Source: Aliarcobacter cryaerophilus
GTDB lineage: Bacteria > Campylobacterota > Campylobacteria > Campylobacterales > Arcobacteraceae
Reading direction: 5' to 3'
NCBI RefSeq assembly: GCF_014352935.1
Contig: NZ_CP060694.1
Span: 1,426,001 to 1,490,000 of the forward strand
DNA length: 64,000 nucleotides
Below the pieces are notes generated by a model, which worked only from the letters and a program-made list of their open reading frames with translations, had not been told where the DNA came from and ran no database searches. Made by a program: the position numbers and the translations under genes. Positions 6,610 through 16,274 of the stretch are shown in pieces. Position 1 is the stretch's first letter. The number at the start of each line of letters is the position of its first letter.

Positions 6610-9039
6610 TTATTTGAGTTTTATTCTAAGAGAGTTCAAAACAACTACTAATGAACTTAAACTCATAGATAATGCAGCAAAAAGCGGAATTATAAATCCA
6701 GCTGCTGCGATTGGAATTGTAATTGTATTATAAATTAAAGAGAAAGCTAAATTTTGTTTTATATGTTTATAGGTTTTTTTAGAGATTATAAAAGCATCTT
6801 TTAATGATTTTAGTTTTGAATTTAGCATTACTACATCAGAAACCATCATAGAAACATCAGCAGAATTTCCCATAGCAATCGCAACATCACTAGAAGCTAG
6901 TGCAACACTATCATTTACACCATCTCCAACCATAACAACAGTTTTACCACTATTTTTTAAATCCTTTATAAAATCTGCTTTATCTTTTGGAGTTAGATTT
7001 GCTTTATAATTTGATATTTCCAACTCTTTTGCAATACTTGAAGCTACAAAATTATTATCTCCTGTTAACATTATAGATTCTATATTTTGCTCTTTTAAAT
7101 ATTCTATAAGCTCTTTTGCATCATCTTTTAACTCATCTTTTAACTCAAAATTTGCAACTATTTTTTTATCTATACAAAATAGATATTGAGTAAATTTTGA
7201 GTTTAAATCAATGTTTACATTTACATCAAACTCTTTTAAAAGAGCCTCATTTCCACCTAAAATTTCAATATTTTCATATCTTGCACTTAATCCTTTTGCT
7301 TCTATATTTTTTACATCTTCTAAAATTAGATTAGAGACTTCAAAGTTCTCTTTAATATATTTTTTTACAGCTAAACTAACAGGATGATTCGAGCTATCAA
7401 GCAAAGAGTAAAGAAGATTCATACTTTTTTCATCTTTATTAAAAAACTCTACAAAACCAACTTCTAATTCACCTTTTGTCAAAGTTCCTGTTTTATCAAA
7501 AACAACAGTTGTAGCATTTGCAATAGTTTCTATAAATTTTGCCTCTTTAAATAGTAAGGATTTTTTTGCCAACTCACTAATTCCAACTAAACTTGCCATT
7601 GGTGTTGCAAGTGCTAAAGCACAAGGACAAGCAATTACAACAACTGAAATAGCAGTTATAAATGACCTTTCAAACTGATTAACACCTTCAAAGTAAAATC
7701 CTAAATCAAGACCAAAATAGTACCAAACTAAAAATGTGATAAATGCAATACTTAAAATTATTAAACTAAAGCGTCTTGAAATTTTGTTTGCCAAAGTTTG
7801 GATTTTAGGTTTAGAATTTAGTGAATCTTCAAGCAGAGTTACAATTGATGAAAAAGTTGAATTTTTGAAATCTTTTACAACCTCAAAAAGTATTGTAGAG
7901 TCTAAAATAACAGTTCCACTAAAAATATTATCTCCTGTTTTTTTATAAACGGGTATTGACTCACCAGTTAAGCTTGATTCATCAAAAGATGCATTTCCGC
8001 TTATAATTTTTCCATCAACTGGAACTTTCTCTCCAATCTTAAGTTCAATAATATCTCCAACTTCTACTAAATTTAAAGCTTTTGTCTCTTTTTTCCCATC
8101 TTTTACAACAATAGCTTCTAAAGGAAGAGTAGATTTTATTTTATCTAAAGTATCAATAGCTGATTTTTTACCAATTACTTCAAGATATTTTCCAACTAAA
8201 ACAAAAGTTATAATCATAGCAACAGAATCAAAATAGCTCTCACCTTTTGCACCAAATAAAACAAATAAAGAGTAAACATAAGTCATTGTTGCACCAGAAC
8301 TTACAAGTAAATCCATATTTACAATACGATTTTTTAAACCAAAATATGCACCTTTATAAAATACAAATCCACTAAAAAAGAGAACTGGAGTTGTAAGAAT
8401 AAACTCTGCTAGATGTATCATATTTTTTACTTCAAGACTCATTCCTGTAAAAAAACCTGTATATTTTGCAACACTTAACATCATAATATTCATAGTACAA
8501 ACAACTGCAACCATCATTCTTACAAAATAGTCTTGTTTTGCTTTGCTAGCTTCTTTGTCAGCTATACTTGAATCATAAGCATAAGCATTGTAACCAATAC
8601 TTCTTATCTTTTTTATAATATCACTAAGTTTTAAAATATCGCTATTAAAAACAACTCTTGCTTTATTTGTTGTGAAATTTATATTTGCTTCAACTACACC
8701 TTTTGTATCATACAAAACCTTTTCATTTAACCAAACACAAGCTGCACAATGAATTCCTTCAAGTATTAAATCAATTTGTACAAAGCCATCTTTTGTGATT
8801 GTTGTGTAACTATTTAAAAAGTTTTCTGAGTCAAATTTTGCTAAATCATCATTTGATACTTGTAAAGGAGCTTTTATAGTTTTATTTCCAAGTTTTTCAT
8901 AAAAAGAGTCTAAATTTTCACTTTTTAAAATATGATAAACACTTTGGCAACCACCGCAACAAAAATTTAAATCATTCTCTTTTATCATTATTTTTTCATC
9001 AAATGATAAATGACAATGATTACACTCTATTTTTATCAA
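6610..9039 (-). CDS. ccoI: Copper-translocating P1B-type ATPase, CcoI type
   Basis: 809-residue inner-membrane pump that exports copper for cbb3 oxidase assembly. In order: an N-terminal cysteine-rich metal-binding segment (C6-x-x-C9 and C28-C29-x-x-C32, seen in CcoI/FixI), a heavy-metal-associated domain with GIHCAACVW (about 91-99), paired transmembrane helices, the actuator TGES, the transmembrane CPC motif (about 470), the phosphorylation loop DKTGT (about 513) and the hinge GDGVND (about 704). CPC and the extra N-terminal cluster with HCAAC separate it from CopA, which usually lacks the cluster. It sits immediately upstream of ccoS. Length and motifs are complete. Confidence 0.92.
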   Translation of the reverse strand: MIKIECNHCHLSFDEKIMIKENDLNFCCGGCQSVYHILKSENLDSFYEKLGNKTIKAPLQVSNDDLAKFDSENFLNSYTTITKDGFVQIDLILEGIHCAACVWLNEKVLYDTKGVVEANINFTTNKARVVFNSDILKLSDIIKKIRSIGYNAYAYDSSIADKEASKAKQDYFVRMMVAVVCTMNIMMLSVAKYTGFFTGMSLEVKNMIHLAEFILTTPVLFFSGFVFYKGAYFGLKNRIVNMDLLVSSGATMTYVYSLFVLFGAKGESYFDSVAMIITFVLVGKYLEVIGKKSAIDTLDKIKSTLPLEAIVVKDGKKETKALNLVEVGDIIELKIGEKVPVDGKIISGNASFDESSLTGESIPVYKKTGDNIFSGTVILDSTILFEVVKDFKNSTFSSIVTLLEDSLNSKPKIQTLANKISRRFSLIILSIAFITFLVWYYFGLDLGFYFEGVNQFERSFITAISVVVIACPCALALATPMASLVGISELAKKSLLFKEAKFIETIANATTVVFDKTGTLTKGELEVGFVEFFNKDEKSMNLLYSLLDSSNHPVSLAVKKYIKENFEVSNLILEDVKNIEAKGLSARYENIEILGGNEALLKEFDVNVNIDLNSKFTQYLFCIDKKIVANFELKDELKDDAKELIEYLKEQNIESIMLTGDNNFVASSIAKELEISNYKANLTPKDKADFIKDLKNSGKTVVMVGDGVNDSVALASSDVAIAMGNSADVSMMVSDVVMLNSKLKSLKDAFIISKKTYKHIKQNLAFSLIYNTITIPIAAAGFIIPLFAALSMSLSSLVVVLNSLRIKLK

Positions 9040-9121
9040 AAAAACATCCCCTTTTTTTAAAATTAAACTTTATATTAAGATTTTTGTGTATTATATCTTA
9101 TTAATTTCAAAGAGTGGTTTA

Positions 9122-10741
9122 ATGAACAACGATATATCAAATCTTAAAAATATTACAGTACTTTATGTTGAAGATGAAAAAGATTTAAGAGAGGTTACAT
9201 CTTCTATTTTACAATCATTTACAAAAAATCAATATATTGCTTCAAATGGTCAAGAAGGGTATGAACTCTTTTTAAAACATGATAGCGATATTGATTTAAT
9301 TATCTCTGATATAAATATGCCAATTTTAAATGGTTTAGAGATGATTAAAAAAATTAAAGATATAAATAAAAATGTTCCAATTATAGTAACAACTGCTTTT
9401 TCAAATAAAGAGTATCTACTAGAAGCAATTGATATTGGTGTTGATAAATATGTTTTAAAACCTGTTGATGTTTCAAAATTACTTCAAGCTATGTCACAAT
9501 CATTAAATTATCATGAACTAAAAGATTTGTATTTGGATAGTTTAACAAATCTCTCAAATAGAAATAAACTAAAAAAAGATTTAAAAGATTCAGCTAGTGA
9601 ACTTATGGCTTTATTTGATATTGATGAATTTATTGCTACAAATGACCTTTTTGGTGAGATTATTGGTGATAAAATTTTAAAAGAGTTTGCTTCAAAAATG
9701 AGAAATTATTTTGATGGAAATCTATTCTTGTTATATAGAATCGAATCAGATAAATTTGCAGTAGTACCAAAAAATAAGATGGATACAAAAGATTTTTTCA
9801 ATATTTGTAAAGATTTTTTAGAAAAAGTAGAAAATGAACCATTTTTAATAGATGATAATGAAATAGATATCAATATTACTATAGGAATAGCACAAGGTGA
9901 TGGTTCAGAAGCGTATAAATACACTAAAAGAATTATATCTTATGCTAGAAAAACTTTCCAAAAAATTATGATTTATGATGATTCTTACAACATTCATATA
10001 TCTTTTGAAGAGAATATAAAATGGATAAAACAATTAAAACAAGGCTTCAAAGATAATTTATTGAAAGCATATTTTCAGCCAATTGTTGATACACAAACAA
10101 AAGAAGTTATAAAATATGAAGCATTAATTAGATACATAGACCATGATGGAAAAGAGTTTAGCCCATATAGTTTTTTACATATTGCAAAAAAAACAAAACT
10201 TTATTCAAATATTATTAAAGTTATTTTAGAAGACTCATTAAAACTTATTAAAAATAAAAATAAAAGAGTCTCTATAAATATATCTTATGATGATATTTTA
10301 AATGAGAAGACAACAAAATATATCTACAATTATTTAGATGAAAATATAGATTTTGCTTCAAATATTGAGTTTGAAATACTAGAAAGTGAAGAGATTTCTG
10401 ATTTTAATTTAGTTGATACATTTATAGATAATGTTTCAAGATATGGTTGTAAAGTTGGAATTGATGACTTTGGTAGTGGATACTCAAATTTTCATCTTTT
10501 ATCACGACTAGATATAGATTTTATAAAAATAGATGGCTCTTTAATTAAAAATATTGACCAGTCAAAAGATTTAGAGATAATTGTAAAAACAATATCAAAT
10601 ATTGCAAAAGAATTTGATATAAAAACTGTTGCAGAATTTGTTGCAAATGAGCATATTTATAACAAAGTAAAAGAGTTAAATATAGATTACTCTCAAGGAT
10701 ATTTTTTTGATAAACCTTTAAAATATGAAGATATAGTTTAA
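9122..10741 (+). CDS. Response regulator with degenerate GGDEF and intact EAL domain
   Basis: Cytoplasmic c-di-GMP phosphodiesterase candidate of about 539 residues. REC domain: acidic pair in VEDEKD, phospho-acceptor D in LIISDINMP, T in VTTAF and K in LKPVD. The GGDEF-like domain starts with SLTNLSNRNKL, but its active loop reads IESDKF instead of GGDEF, so it should not make c-di-GMP. The EAL domain keeps FQPIVD, YEALIRY, the asparagine of SINIS, the glutamate of EILES, IDDFGSGYSN, the lysine of FIKIDGS and SQGYFFDKP. I place the start at the ATG 9122, at the natural REC beginning; a GTG at 9086 would add 12 unlikely residues. The 3' end overlaps the convergent gmk gene by 4 bases. Confidence 0.88.
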   Translation: MNNDISNLKNITVLYVEDEKDLREVTSSILQSFTKNQYIASNGQEGYELFLKHDSDIDLIISDINMPILNGLEMIKKIKDINKNVPIIVTTAFSNKEYLLEAIDIGVDKYVLKPVDVSKLLQAMSQSLNYHELKDLYLDSLTNLSNRNKLKKDLKDSASELMALFDIDEFIATNDLFGEIIGDKILKEFASKMRNYFDGNLFLLYRIESDKFAVVPKNKMDTKDFFNICKDFLEKVENEPFLIDDNEIDINITIGIAQGDGSEAYKYTKRIISYARKTFQKIMIYDDSYNIHISFEENIKWIKQLKQGFKDNLLKAYFQPIVDTQTKEVIKYEALIRYIDHDGKEFSPYSFLHIAKKTKLYSNIIKVILEDSLKLIKNKNKRVSINISYDDILNEKTTKYIYNYLDENIDFASNIEFEILESEEISDFNLVDTFIDNVSRYGCKVGIDDFGSGYSNFHLLSRLDIDFIKIDGSLIKNIDQSKDLEIIVKTISNIAKEFDIKTVAEFVANEHIYNKVKELNIDYSQGYFFDKPLKYEDIV

Positions 10742-11361
10742 CTGTTTATCCAGTTTTCAACTATACTTTTTTTATCAAAAATTTTTGTTTTTGCTCTTGC
10801 TATATTTGCAATAGCTAAAATCTCTTTAGAAGCTTTGTGAATGTTATCATTTACAATTAAGTAGTCATAATCAGTAAATGATTCAATCTCTACTTTAGCA
10901 TTTTGAACTCTTTTTTGAATCATCTCAGCGCTATCAGTATCTCTAGCTATTAACCTTTGCTCTAATATTTTTAAAGTTGGTGTTGTAATAAAAACAGAAG
11001 TTATTAACTTGTCCAATTTTTTTCTTAAAATTCTATGCCCTTGAACATCTATATCAAAAATTACAAGTTTTCCATCATTTAAAGCTTTGGTAATTGGTTC
11101 TAGCATAGTTCCATAATAGTTATTATGAACTTTTGCATACTCCAAAAATTTATCATCTTTTATATTTTTTTCAAACTCTTCTTGACTTACAAAATGATAA
11201 TCAACTCCATCTTCTTCTTCACCTCTTAAAGCTCTTGTAGTTGTTGAAATAGAGAAATAGTAGTTTGGTATATTTTTATATATCTCTTTTAAAAGAGTAG
11301 ATTTTCCGCATCCGCTAGGTCCTGAAATAACTAGAATTGCGCCTTTTAACTCTTTTATCAT
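10738..11361 (-). CDS. gmk: Guanylate kinase
   Basis: Phosphorylates GMP to GDP with ATP, in the cytoplasm. 207 residues, the normal bacterial length. The P-loop is SGPSGCGKSTLL (about 13-24). GMP-binding residues lie in STTTRALRGEE and VDYHFVSQEEF, and YAKVHNNYYGT and VIFDIDVQG follow as in all guanylate kinases. It starts one base after the stop of the acidic protein gene upstream, so the two are probably translated from one message with lolD. It converges with the c-di-GMP gene, overlapping its end by 4 bases. Confidence 0.96.
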   Translation of the reverse strand: MIKELKGAILVISGPSGCGKSTLLKEIYKNIPNYYFSISTTTRALRGEEEDGVDYHFVSQEEFEKNIKDDKFLEYAKVHNNYYGTMLEPITKALNDGKLVIFDIDVQGHRILRKKLDKLITSVFITTPTLKILEQRLIARDTDSAEMIQKRVQNAKVEIESFTDYDYLIVNDNIHKASKEILAIANIARAKTKIFDKKSIVENWINS

Positions 11362-11362
11362 T

Positions 11363-12169
11363 TTATTCCTTTATCGATATATTTATATCAACAGACTCAC
11401 CACTTACTAATCTGTCTATAATATTTTGATCTAGTTTTGTAAGAAGTGGTCTTAGCTCATCAATTTTAAATCTATTCAAAACCAAATGATACTTATTATT
11501 ATCTAAAGAGAATTCATAATCTTTAACTTCATCTAAAGCTTCATCTATAATTTCACTTATATCTTTCCAATCAGCTTCATCATTTATCTGTTTTTTATCA
11601 TCTTTTAAAATAGTATTAATTTTATTTAATTCTAAATTATCTAAAACTCCACCTTTTTGTAAAGCACTCAAGCTAACTATACTCTCATCTTCATTTTCAT
11701 CAACTAAATCATCAACATCATCAACAAAACTTAAATCATCATAGTTATCAAAATCTGTGCTATCATCTAAACTATCGTTTATAAAATCAACAACAGGAAC
11801 AACAAATTCTTCATCTTCTATAGAGACAAATTTTGATAAATTCTTACTATCTTTTTTTTCACTTGCTAAAAGGTCTATTTGCTCTTTTAAAATTGCCTCT
11901 AATTTTGTAGGAAGAAATGGTCTTGGAATCAAGAAATCTCTCTGTTTTTCAAAACTCAACTCTTCAGAACTAATTGCTCCTAATCTAGTAGTTAATCTTT
12001 TGATTTTATTAAATTTGTTATCAATAAATGGTTGATCTACAATTATTAAATCATATTTTTTATCAACACTAGTTGTTTTTTGAACTATTAAATCAACTTT
12101 AATTCTTTTACAAACAAGTATAAATATATGTTCAATTATTGCTGTATCGCAAATAAGAAGGATTTTCAC
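11363..12169 (-). CDS. Acidic protein of unknown function with receiver-like N-terminus
   Basis: 268 residues. Residues 1-95 (MKILLICDTAIIEHIFILV, then DLIIVDQPFID and FLIPRPFLPTKLEAIL) follow the strand/helix rhythm of a response-regulator receiver, with a possible D in IIVDQP and a conserved-looking PRPFLPTKL where receivers have K-P-F, but the N-terminal acidic pair is not clear. Residues about 120-170 are extremely acidic (runs such as DDSTDFDNYDDLSFVDDVDD) and the end is helical. No catalytic motif is seen. The GTG start shares one base with the lolD stop (TAGTG), so translation is coupled; gmk follows one base after its stop. A degenerate receiver scaffold is my guess only. Confidence 0.55.
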   Translation of the reverse strand: MKILLICDTAIIEHIFILVCKRIKVDLIVQKTTSVDKKYDLIIVDQPFIDNKFNKIKRLTTRLGAISSEELSFEKQRDFLIPRPFLPTKLEAILKEQIDLLASEKKDSKNLSKFVSIEDEEFVVPVVDFINDSLDDSTDFDNYDDLSFVDDVDDLVDENEDESIVSLSALQKGGVLDNLELNKINTILKDDKKQINDEADWKDISEIIDEALDEVKDYEFSLDNNKYHLVLNRFKIDELRPLLTKLDQNIIDRLVSGESVDINISIKE

Positions 12170-12849
12170 TACTTTATCTCCTTTAAATTTAGCTCTTCAA
12201 GCTTAAAAACCTTGTCACATCTAAAAGCTAAATCCTCTTCATGAGTTACTAAAATAAGTCCAGCATCATTCTCTTTTATATAGTTAAAAAGAGTATTCAT
12301 AACTATATTTGCTGTATCTTTATCTAAGTTTCCTGTTGGTTCATCTGCAAAAATTATTTTTGGTTTTTTCATAAGAATTCTTGCTATAGACAAACGTTGT
12401 TGTTGTCCACCACTTAGTTCTCCAACACCTTGATTTAAAACATGTGAAATATTTAAATCATTTAACAATTTATAATCAATATCCTGATGACTTAAAAGTG
12501 TAGCAATATTTAGATTTTCTAAAGCACTAAAACCACGAAATAAATAGTGAGCTTGAAATACAATCCCAAAATCATCTCTTCTAATTTTTAATAGCTCATT
12601 TTGCTTTAAAGAGTATAAATCTTTACTCTGAAAAACAACATTTCCATTTGTTGGCTTTAAAAGTGAAGATAAAATATTCAAAAGAGTTGATTTTCCACTT
12701 CCACTAGTTCCAATAATAGCTATTGACTCTTTTTTTGCTAAACTAAGATTGATATTTTTAAAAAGCTCATAATCAAAATTGTGAGATAGATTTTTTGCTT
12801 CAAGAAGTAAGGATGCAAGGAGTGGTTTAATACTATTTTTTTCACTCAT
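12169..12849 (-). CDS. ABC transporter ATP-binding subunit, LolD/FtsE-like
   Basis: 226-residue ATPase of the LolD/MacB/FtsE subfamily. Walker A GTSGSGKSTLLN (about 47-58), Q-loop VFQAHYLF, signature LSGGQQQR, Walker B IIFADEPTGNLD and switch histidine VTHEED are all present. DEPTGNLD is typical of the lipoprotein-release/cell-division group. No permease gene (LolC/LolE or FtsX) is adjacent, so the partner must be encoded elsewhere; LolD is the most probable identity. First of a coupled lolD - acidic protein - gmk group, 38 bases after tsf. Confidence 0.8.
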   Translation of the reverse strand: MSEKNSIKPLLASLLLEAKNLSHNFDYELFKNINLSLAKKESIAIIGTSGSGKSTLLNILSSLLKPTNGNVVFQSKDLYSLKQNELLKIRRDDFGIVFQAHYLFRGFSALENLNIATLLSHQDIDYKLLNDLNISHVLNQGVGELSGGQQQRLSIARILMKKPKIIFADEPTGNLDKDTANIVMNTLFNYIKENDAGLILVTHEEDLAFRCDKVFKLEELNLKEIK

Positions 12850-12887
12850 TGCATATCCTTTTATAATAGTTTTTTTAAACTATTTTA

Positions 12888-13934
12888 TTATTTACCCATT
12901 TGTTTTGCAACTTCAGCTGCGAAATCTTCTTCTTTTTTCTCAATTCCTTCACCTAGTTCAAATCTAACATAACTAGTGATTTTGATTGATGCATCAACCT
13001 CTGCAATTGCTTGCTCAACAGTTTGTTTATCATTCATTACATAAGCTTGAGATAAAAGTGCAAATCTTCCATCTAATTGAGTATTGTCAGTGATGAATCT
13101 CTCAATTTGCCCAGGAATAATATTTGCCCAAATTTTTTCAGGTTTTCCAGCAGCTCTTAACTCATCTTCAAATCTTGCTTTTGCAGCAGCAATTGCAGCA
13201 TCTGTTAATTGAGATCTAGAAACAAACTCTGGAATCTTTTTAAGAGGTTTTTTTAATCTTACTAACTCTTCATTTTCAGCTTCAATTTCAGCTCTAATTG
13301 CTCTATTTTCAGACTCAACAAAAGCTGGATCTAAATCTTTGTATGAAATAACAGTTGGTTTCATAGCAGATGCATGCATTGCAATATTTCTTAATAATGC
13401 AGATGCTTTATCTTTTACACCAGCATCACAAGAAGCAGCTAAAAGAACGCCTGTTCTTCCATTTACGTGAACATAACCATTTACAACTTGTCCTTCAACG
13501 CTTTGTAGTTTTCTAGCAACAAGATTTTCACCTATTGTTGCAATTTTTTCAGCTAAAAATGTTGCAAATTCTTGTCCATTTATTGATGAACTATTTAAAG
13601 ATTCTGCATCTTTTATTCCGTTATTTAATGCATGAGATGTAATCTCTTTTGTAAGATTTATAAAATTCTCATTTTTCGCAACGAAATCTGTTTGTGCATT
13701 AAGCTCTAAAATAACTGCCTTTGTATTATCACTATTAATTTCAATAGCAACTAAACCTTCAGCAGCAACATTTCCAGCTTTTTTAGCAGCTTTTCCAAGA
13801 CCAGCTTCTCTTAAAGCTTGAACAGCTTTATCTAAATCTCCACCAGTCTCATTTAAAGCATTTTTGCAATCCATCATACCAGCACCAGTAAGCTCTCTTA
13901 ACTCTTTAATTAATTGTGGTGTAACTGCTGCCAT
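12888..13934 (-). CDS. tsf: Translation elongation factor Ts
   Basis: Guanine-nucleotide exchange factor for EF-Tu. 348 residues: N-terminal UBA-like domain with LRELTGAGMMDCKNAL, the exchange core with NAQTDFVAKN (the T-D-F-V-A-K-N hallmark), then the dimerisation region. The insert between AMHASAMKPTVISYKDLDP and the C-terminal subdomain matches Campylobacterota EF-Ts, somewhat longer than E. coli EF-Ts (283). Its ATG shares one base with the rpsB stop (TAATG), showing tight coupling to ribosomal protein S2. Confidence 0.97.
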   Translation of the reverse strand: MAAVTPQLIKELRELTGAGMMDCKNALNETGGDLDKAVQALREAGLGKAAKKAGNVAAEGLVAIEINSDNTKAVILELNAQTDFVAKNENFINLTKEITSHALNNGIKDAESLNSSSINGQEFATFLAEKIATIGENLVARKLQSVEGQVVNGYVHVNGRTGVLLAASCDAGVKDKASALLRNIAMHASAMKPTVISYKDLDPAFVESENRAIRAEIEAENEELVRLKKPLKKIPEFVSRSQLTDAAIAAAKARFEDELRAAGKPEKIWANIIPGQIERFITDNTQLDGRFALLSQAYVMNDKQTVEQAIAEVDASIKITSYVRFELGEGIEKKEEDFAAEVAKQMGK

Positions 13935-14731
13935 TATGCTTCTTCTCCTTCACCAAAGTTAAAATCTTCACCTTCAGCAATTGCTTCAGCTAATACTTCA
14001 TCTTGCTCTGCTTGAGAAATAGGCTCACCTGAAACTTCAACACCACTTTCAGCTAATAAAGCTTTACCTTCATTCATAGCTGCTGCCATTTCGTTGCAGA
14101 ATAAGTGAATTGATCTAATAGCATCATCATTTCCAGGAATTGGTAAATCAACAACATCTGGATCACAGTTTGTATCAAGTGGAGCAACAACAGTAATTCC
14201 TAATCTTCTAGCTTCTGCAATAGCAATTTTTTCTTTAACTGCATCAAGAACAAACATCATATCTGGAAGTTTGTGCATCTCTTTAATACCACCAAGATAT
14301 AACTCTAACTTCTCTTCTTTTCTAGTAAGCATTAAAGCTTCTTTTTTAGTTAAAAGGTCTAATTGTCCCTCTTCTCTCATTTTTTTAATAATTTCTAATT
14401 TTCTAATTGATTTTTTAATTGTTCCGAAATTTGTAAGCATTCCACCTAACCATCTGTGGTTTACATATGGCATTCCACAATCTTCAGCAGCTTTTTTAAT
14501 AGTTTCACTAGCTTGTTTTTTAGTACCTACAAAAATCATTGTTTGACCAAGAGCAGCTCTATCTCTTACAACATTGTATGTATATCTAAAGTATCTTAAT
14601 GTTTTTTGTAAATCTATAATATAGATATTTTTTCTAACACCAAAAATAAATTTTTTCATTTTTGGATTCCATCTTCTTGTTTGGTGTCCGAAGTGTACAC
14701 CGCACTCTAATAGGTCTTTCATTGTAACCAT
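13934..14731 (-). CDS. rpsB: 30S ribosomal protein S2
   Basis: Component of the small ribosomal subunit. 265 residues, opening [25 protein letters not shown] (opening given in part), with the family signatures [19 protein letters not shown]-type start, [21 protein letters not shown] and [19 protein letters not shown] in shorter pieces. The acidic tail (FNFGEGEEA) is usual. ATG follows AAGGAGAATTAAC. First gene of the rpsB-tsf operon; an untranslated stretch of up to about 250 bases lies upstream. Confidence 0.97.
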   Translation of the reverse strand: MVTMKDLLECGVHFGHQTRRWNPKMKKFIFGVRKNIYIIDLQKTLRYFRYTYNVVRDRAALGQTMIFVGTKKQASETIKKAAEDCGMPYVNHRWLGGMLTNFGTIKKSIRKLEIIKKMREEGQLDLLTKKEALMLTRKEEKLELYLGGIKEMHKLPDMMFVLDAVKEKIAIAEARRLGITVVAPLDTNCDPDVVDLPIPGNDDAIRSIHLFCNEMAAAMNEGKALLAESGVEVSGEPISQAEQDEVLAEAIAEGEDFNFGEGEEA

Positions 14732-14987
14732 GTTAATTCTCCTTGAATTATGTTTGTTTTTATTTTTTTCTAGGGTTTAGCCTCTGTATCCCTTAATGCT
14801 AGTTTTTAGTCTAACACAACCCGAGCAAGGATTGATACATGTGAGGTACTAAGTTTCAAAATTTGAAAAATAGAACTGCGATTATAGCTAAAATTTATTA
14901 AGATTTGTTTAATTTTTAAAATAGTCAATTTATGATTATAAAAACTTTTATCTAAAAAATATTAAAAAAGTTTGATATAAGCTAGAA
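14732..14987 (-). promoter_or_regulatory. rpsB upstream region, possible leader
   Basis: 256 bases without a gene. On the minus strand, the 90 bases next to rpsB are less AT-rich than normal spacers here and contain CTCGGGTTGTG, then CTAGCATTAAGGG and AAACCCTAG, which can form a GGG/CCC stem with outer CTA/TAG pairs. S2 operons are often autoregulated through their leader, so this could be the site, but the fold is weak on inspection. Confidence 0.3.
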
Positions 14988-16274
14988 CTAATCTCTAACT
15001 TCTAAAATCTTCAAGACCTCATCTTTATCACTAAACTCAAATTTTTTATCTCCAATTATTTGTGCTCGTTCATCACCCTTGCCAAGAATTAGAACAACAC
15101 TTTTATCATTTGCTAAACTTATAGCTTTTTTTAAAGCCTCTTTTCTGTCTTCAATTACTATAACATTTGATTTATCATCTATTCCATTTAAAATATCTTC
15201 AATTATTTTTTTTGGCTCTTCAAACCTTGGATTATCACTAGTTACAACTATATGCTTTGAATATTTACTTGCAACTTCTCCCATAAGTGGTCGTTTTAAA
15301 GCATCTCTATTTCCACCTGCTCCAAAAACACAAATTATCTCTTTATTTGGGAAACTTTTTAAAACTTCATCCATACCATCTGGAGTATGTGCAAAATCTA
15401 CTATTACAAGAGGTTTTGTTGAAACAATCTCCATTCTTCCACTTATTGAATTAAAATTCTCTACAACTTTACAAATATTTTCTAGTTTTTCATTTGTAGT
15501 AATATGAACTGCTGTTATTGAAGCTATTAGATTATAAATATTAAAAATCCCCATCATATTTGTAGAGAATTTATAGTTTTTATTTTCATATAAAAACTCT
15601 ACGTTCATGTTATCTTTTAACTCATATTTTAGAACTTTAAAGTTTGAACTATTTTCTAATGAATAAGTAAACGCATTTGTTGGATTAAATTTAACAACTT
15701 TATCATCTATATTTATTAATTTTTTGCTTTCATCACTCAAAAATAAATTTTTTACTCTTATATACTCCTCAATAGTTTTATGATAATCAAGATGATCTCT
15801 TGTAATATTTGTATGAATCTTTAAAGCAAAACTTAATCCCTCAATTCTATTTTGCTCAATTGCATGAGAACTTACTTCCATTACAAAATATTGACATGAG
15901 TTTTGTATAGCTTTTTGAATATTTATAAAATTTCCAAGTTGAACTGGAGTTGTTAGTGAATAATCTTCTACACAAATCTCATTTATAAAAAATCCTCTTG
16001 TACCTTGCAAAGCTACTTTATATCCCAAATTTAAAAGAATCTTATATATAGTTGAAGCTGTTGTTGTTTTACCATTTGTACCTGTAACTCCAATAATTTT
16101 TATAGAACTCATATCTAAATAGTTTTTTAGCTCCCTAGAATTTAATAGTTCAAAACCACCATTTATTGCTATATCTTTAAACTTTTCATTTTGCTTTGAT
16201 ACTACAAAAATATTATCTTTTTCTAACTCATTTGTATTATCTGTAAATATTTTATTGTTTATGCTTAGTTTCAT
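14988..16274 (-). CDS. murE: UDP-N-acetylmuramoyl-tripeptide synthetase MurE
   Basis: Adds the third amino acid to UDP-MurNAc-L-Ala-D-Glu in peptidoglycan synthesis. 428 residues, shorter than the E. coli enzyme (495) but usual for this group. ATP-binding GVTGTNGKTTTAS (about 62-74), the Mur-family NITRDHLDYHKT, and DNPRFEEP near the C-terminus. DNPR is the motif that selects meso-diaminopimelate over lysine. Upstream it overlaps the end of a TPR-like gene by 23 bases. ATG start. Complete. Confidence 0.93.
   Translation of the reverse strand: MKLSINNKIFTDNTNELEKDNIFVVSKQNEKFKDIAINGGFELLNSRELKNYLDMSSIKIIGVTGTNGKTTTASTIYKILLNLGYKVALQGTRGFFINEICVEDYSLTTPVQLGNFINIQKAIQNSCQYFVMEVSSHAIEQNRIEGLSFALKIHTNITRDHLDYHKTIEEYIRVKNLFLSDESKKLINIDDKVVKFNPTNAFTYSLENSSNFKVLKYELKDNMNVEFLYENKNYKFSTNMMGIFNIYNLIASITAVHITTNEKLENICKVVENFNSISGRMEIVSTKPLVIVDFAHTPDGMDEVLKSFPNKEIICVFGAGGNRDALKRPLMGEVASKYSKHIVVTSDNPRFEEPKKIIEDILNGIDDKSNVIVIEDRKEALKKAISLANDKSVVLILGKGDERAQIIGDKKFEFSDKDEVLKILEVRD

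Noticed and set aside
9086-9121. GTG at 9086 as start of the c-di-GMP response regulator
   Set aside because: It adds 12 hydrophobic residues before a receiver domain that starts naturally at the ATG 9122.
14732-14880. A tmRNA, SRP RNA or RNase P RNA in the rpsB upstream region
   Set aside because: No tRNA-like domain, no GGAAGGAAGCAG-type or other core motif is present.
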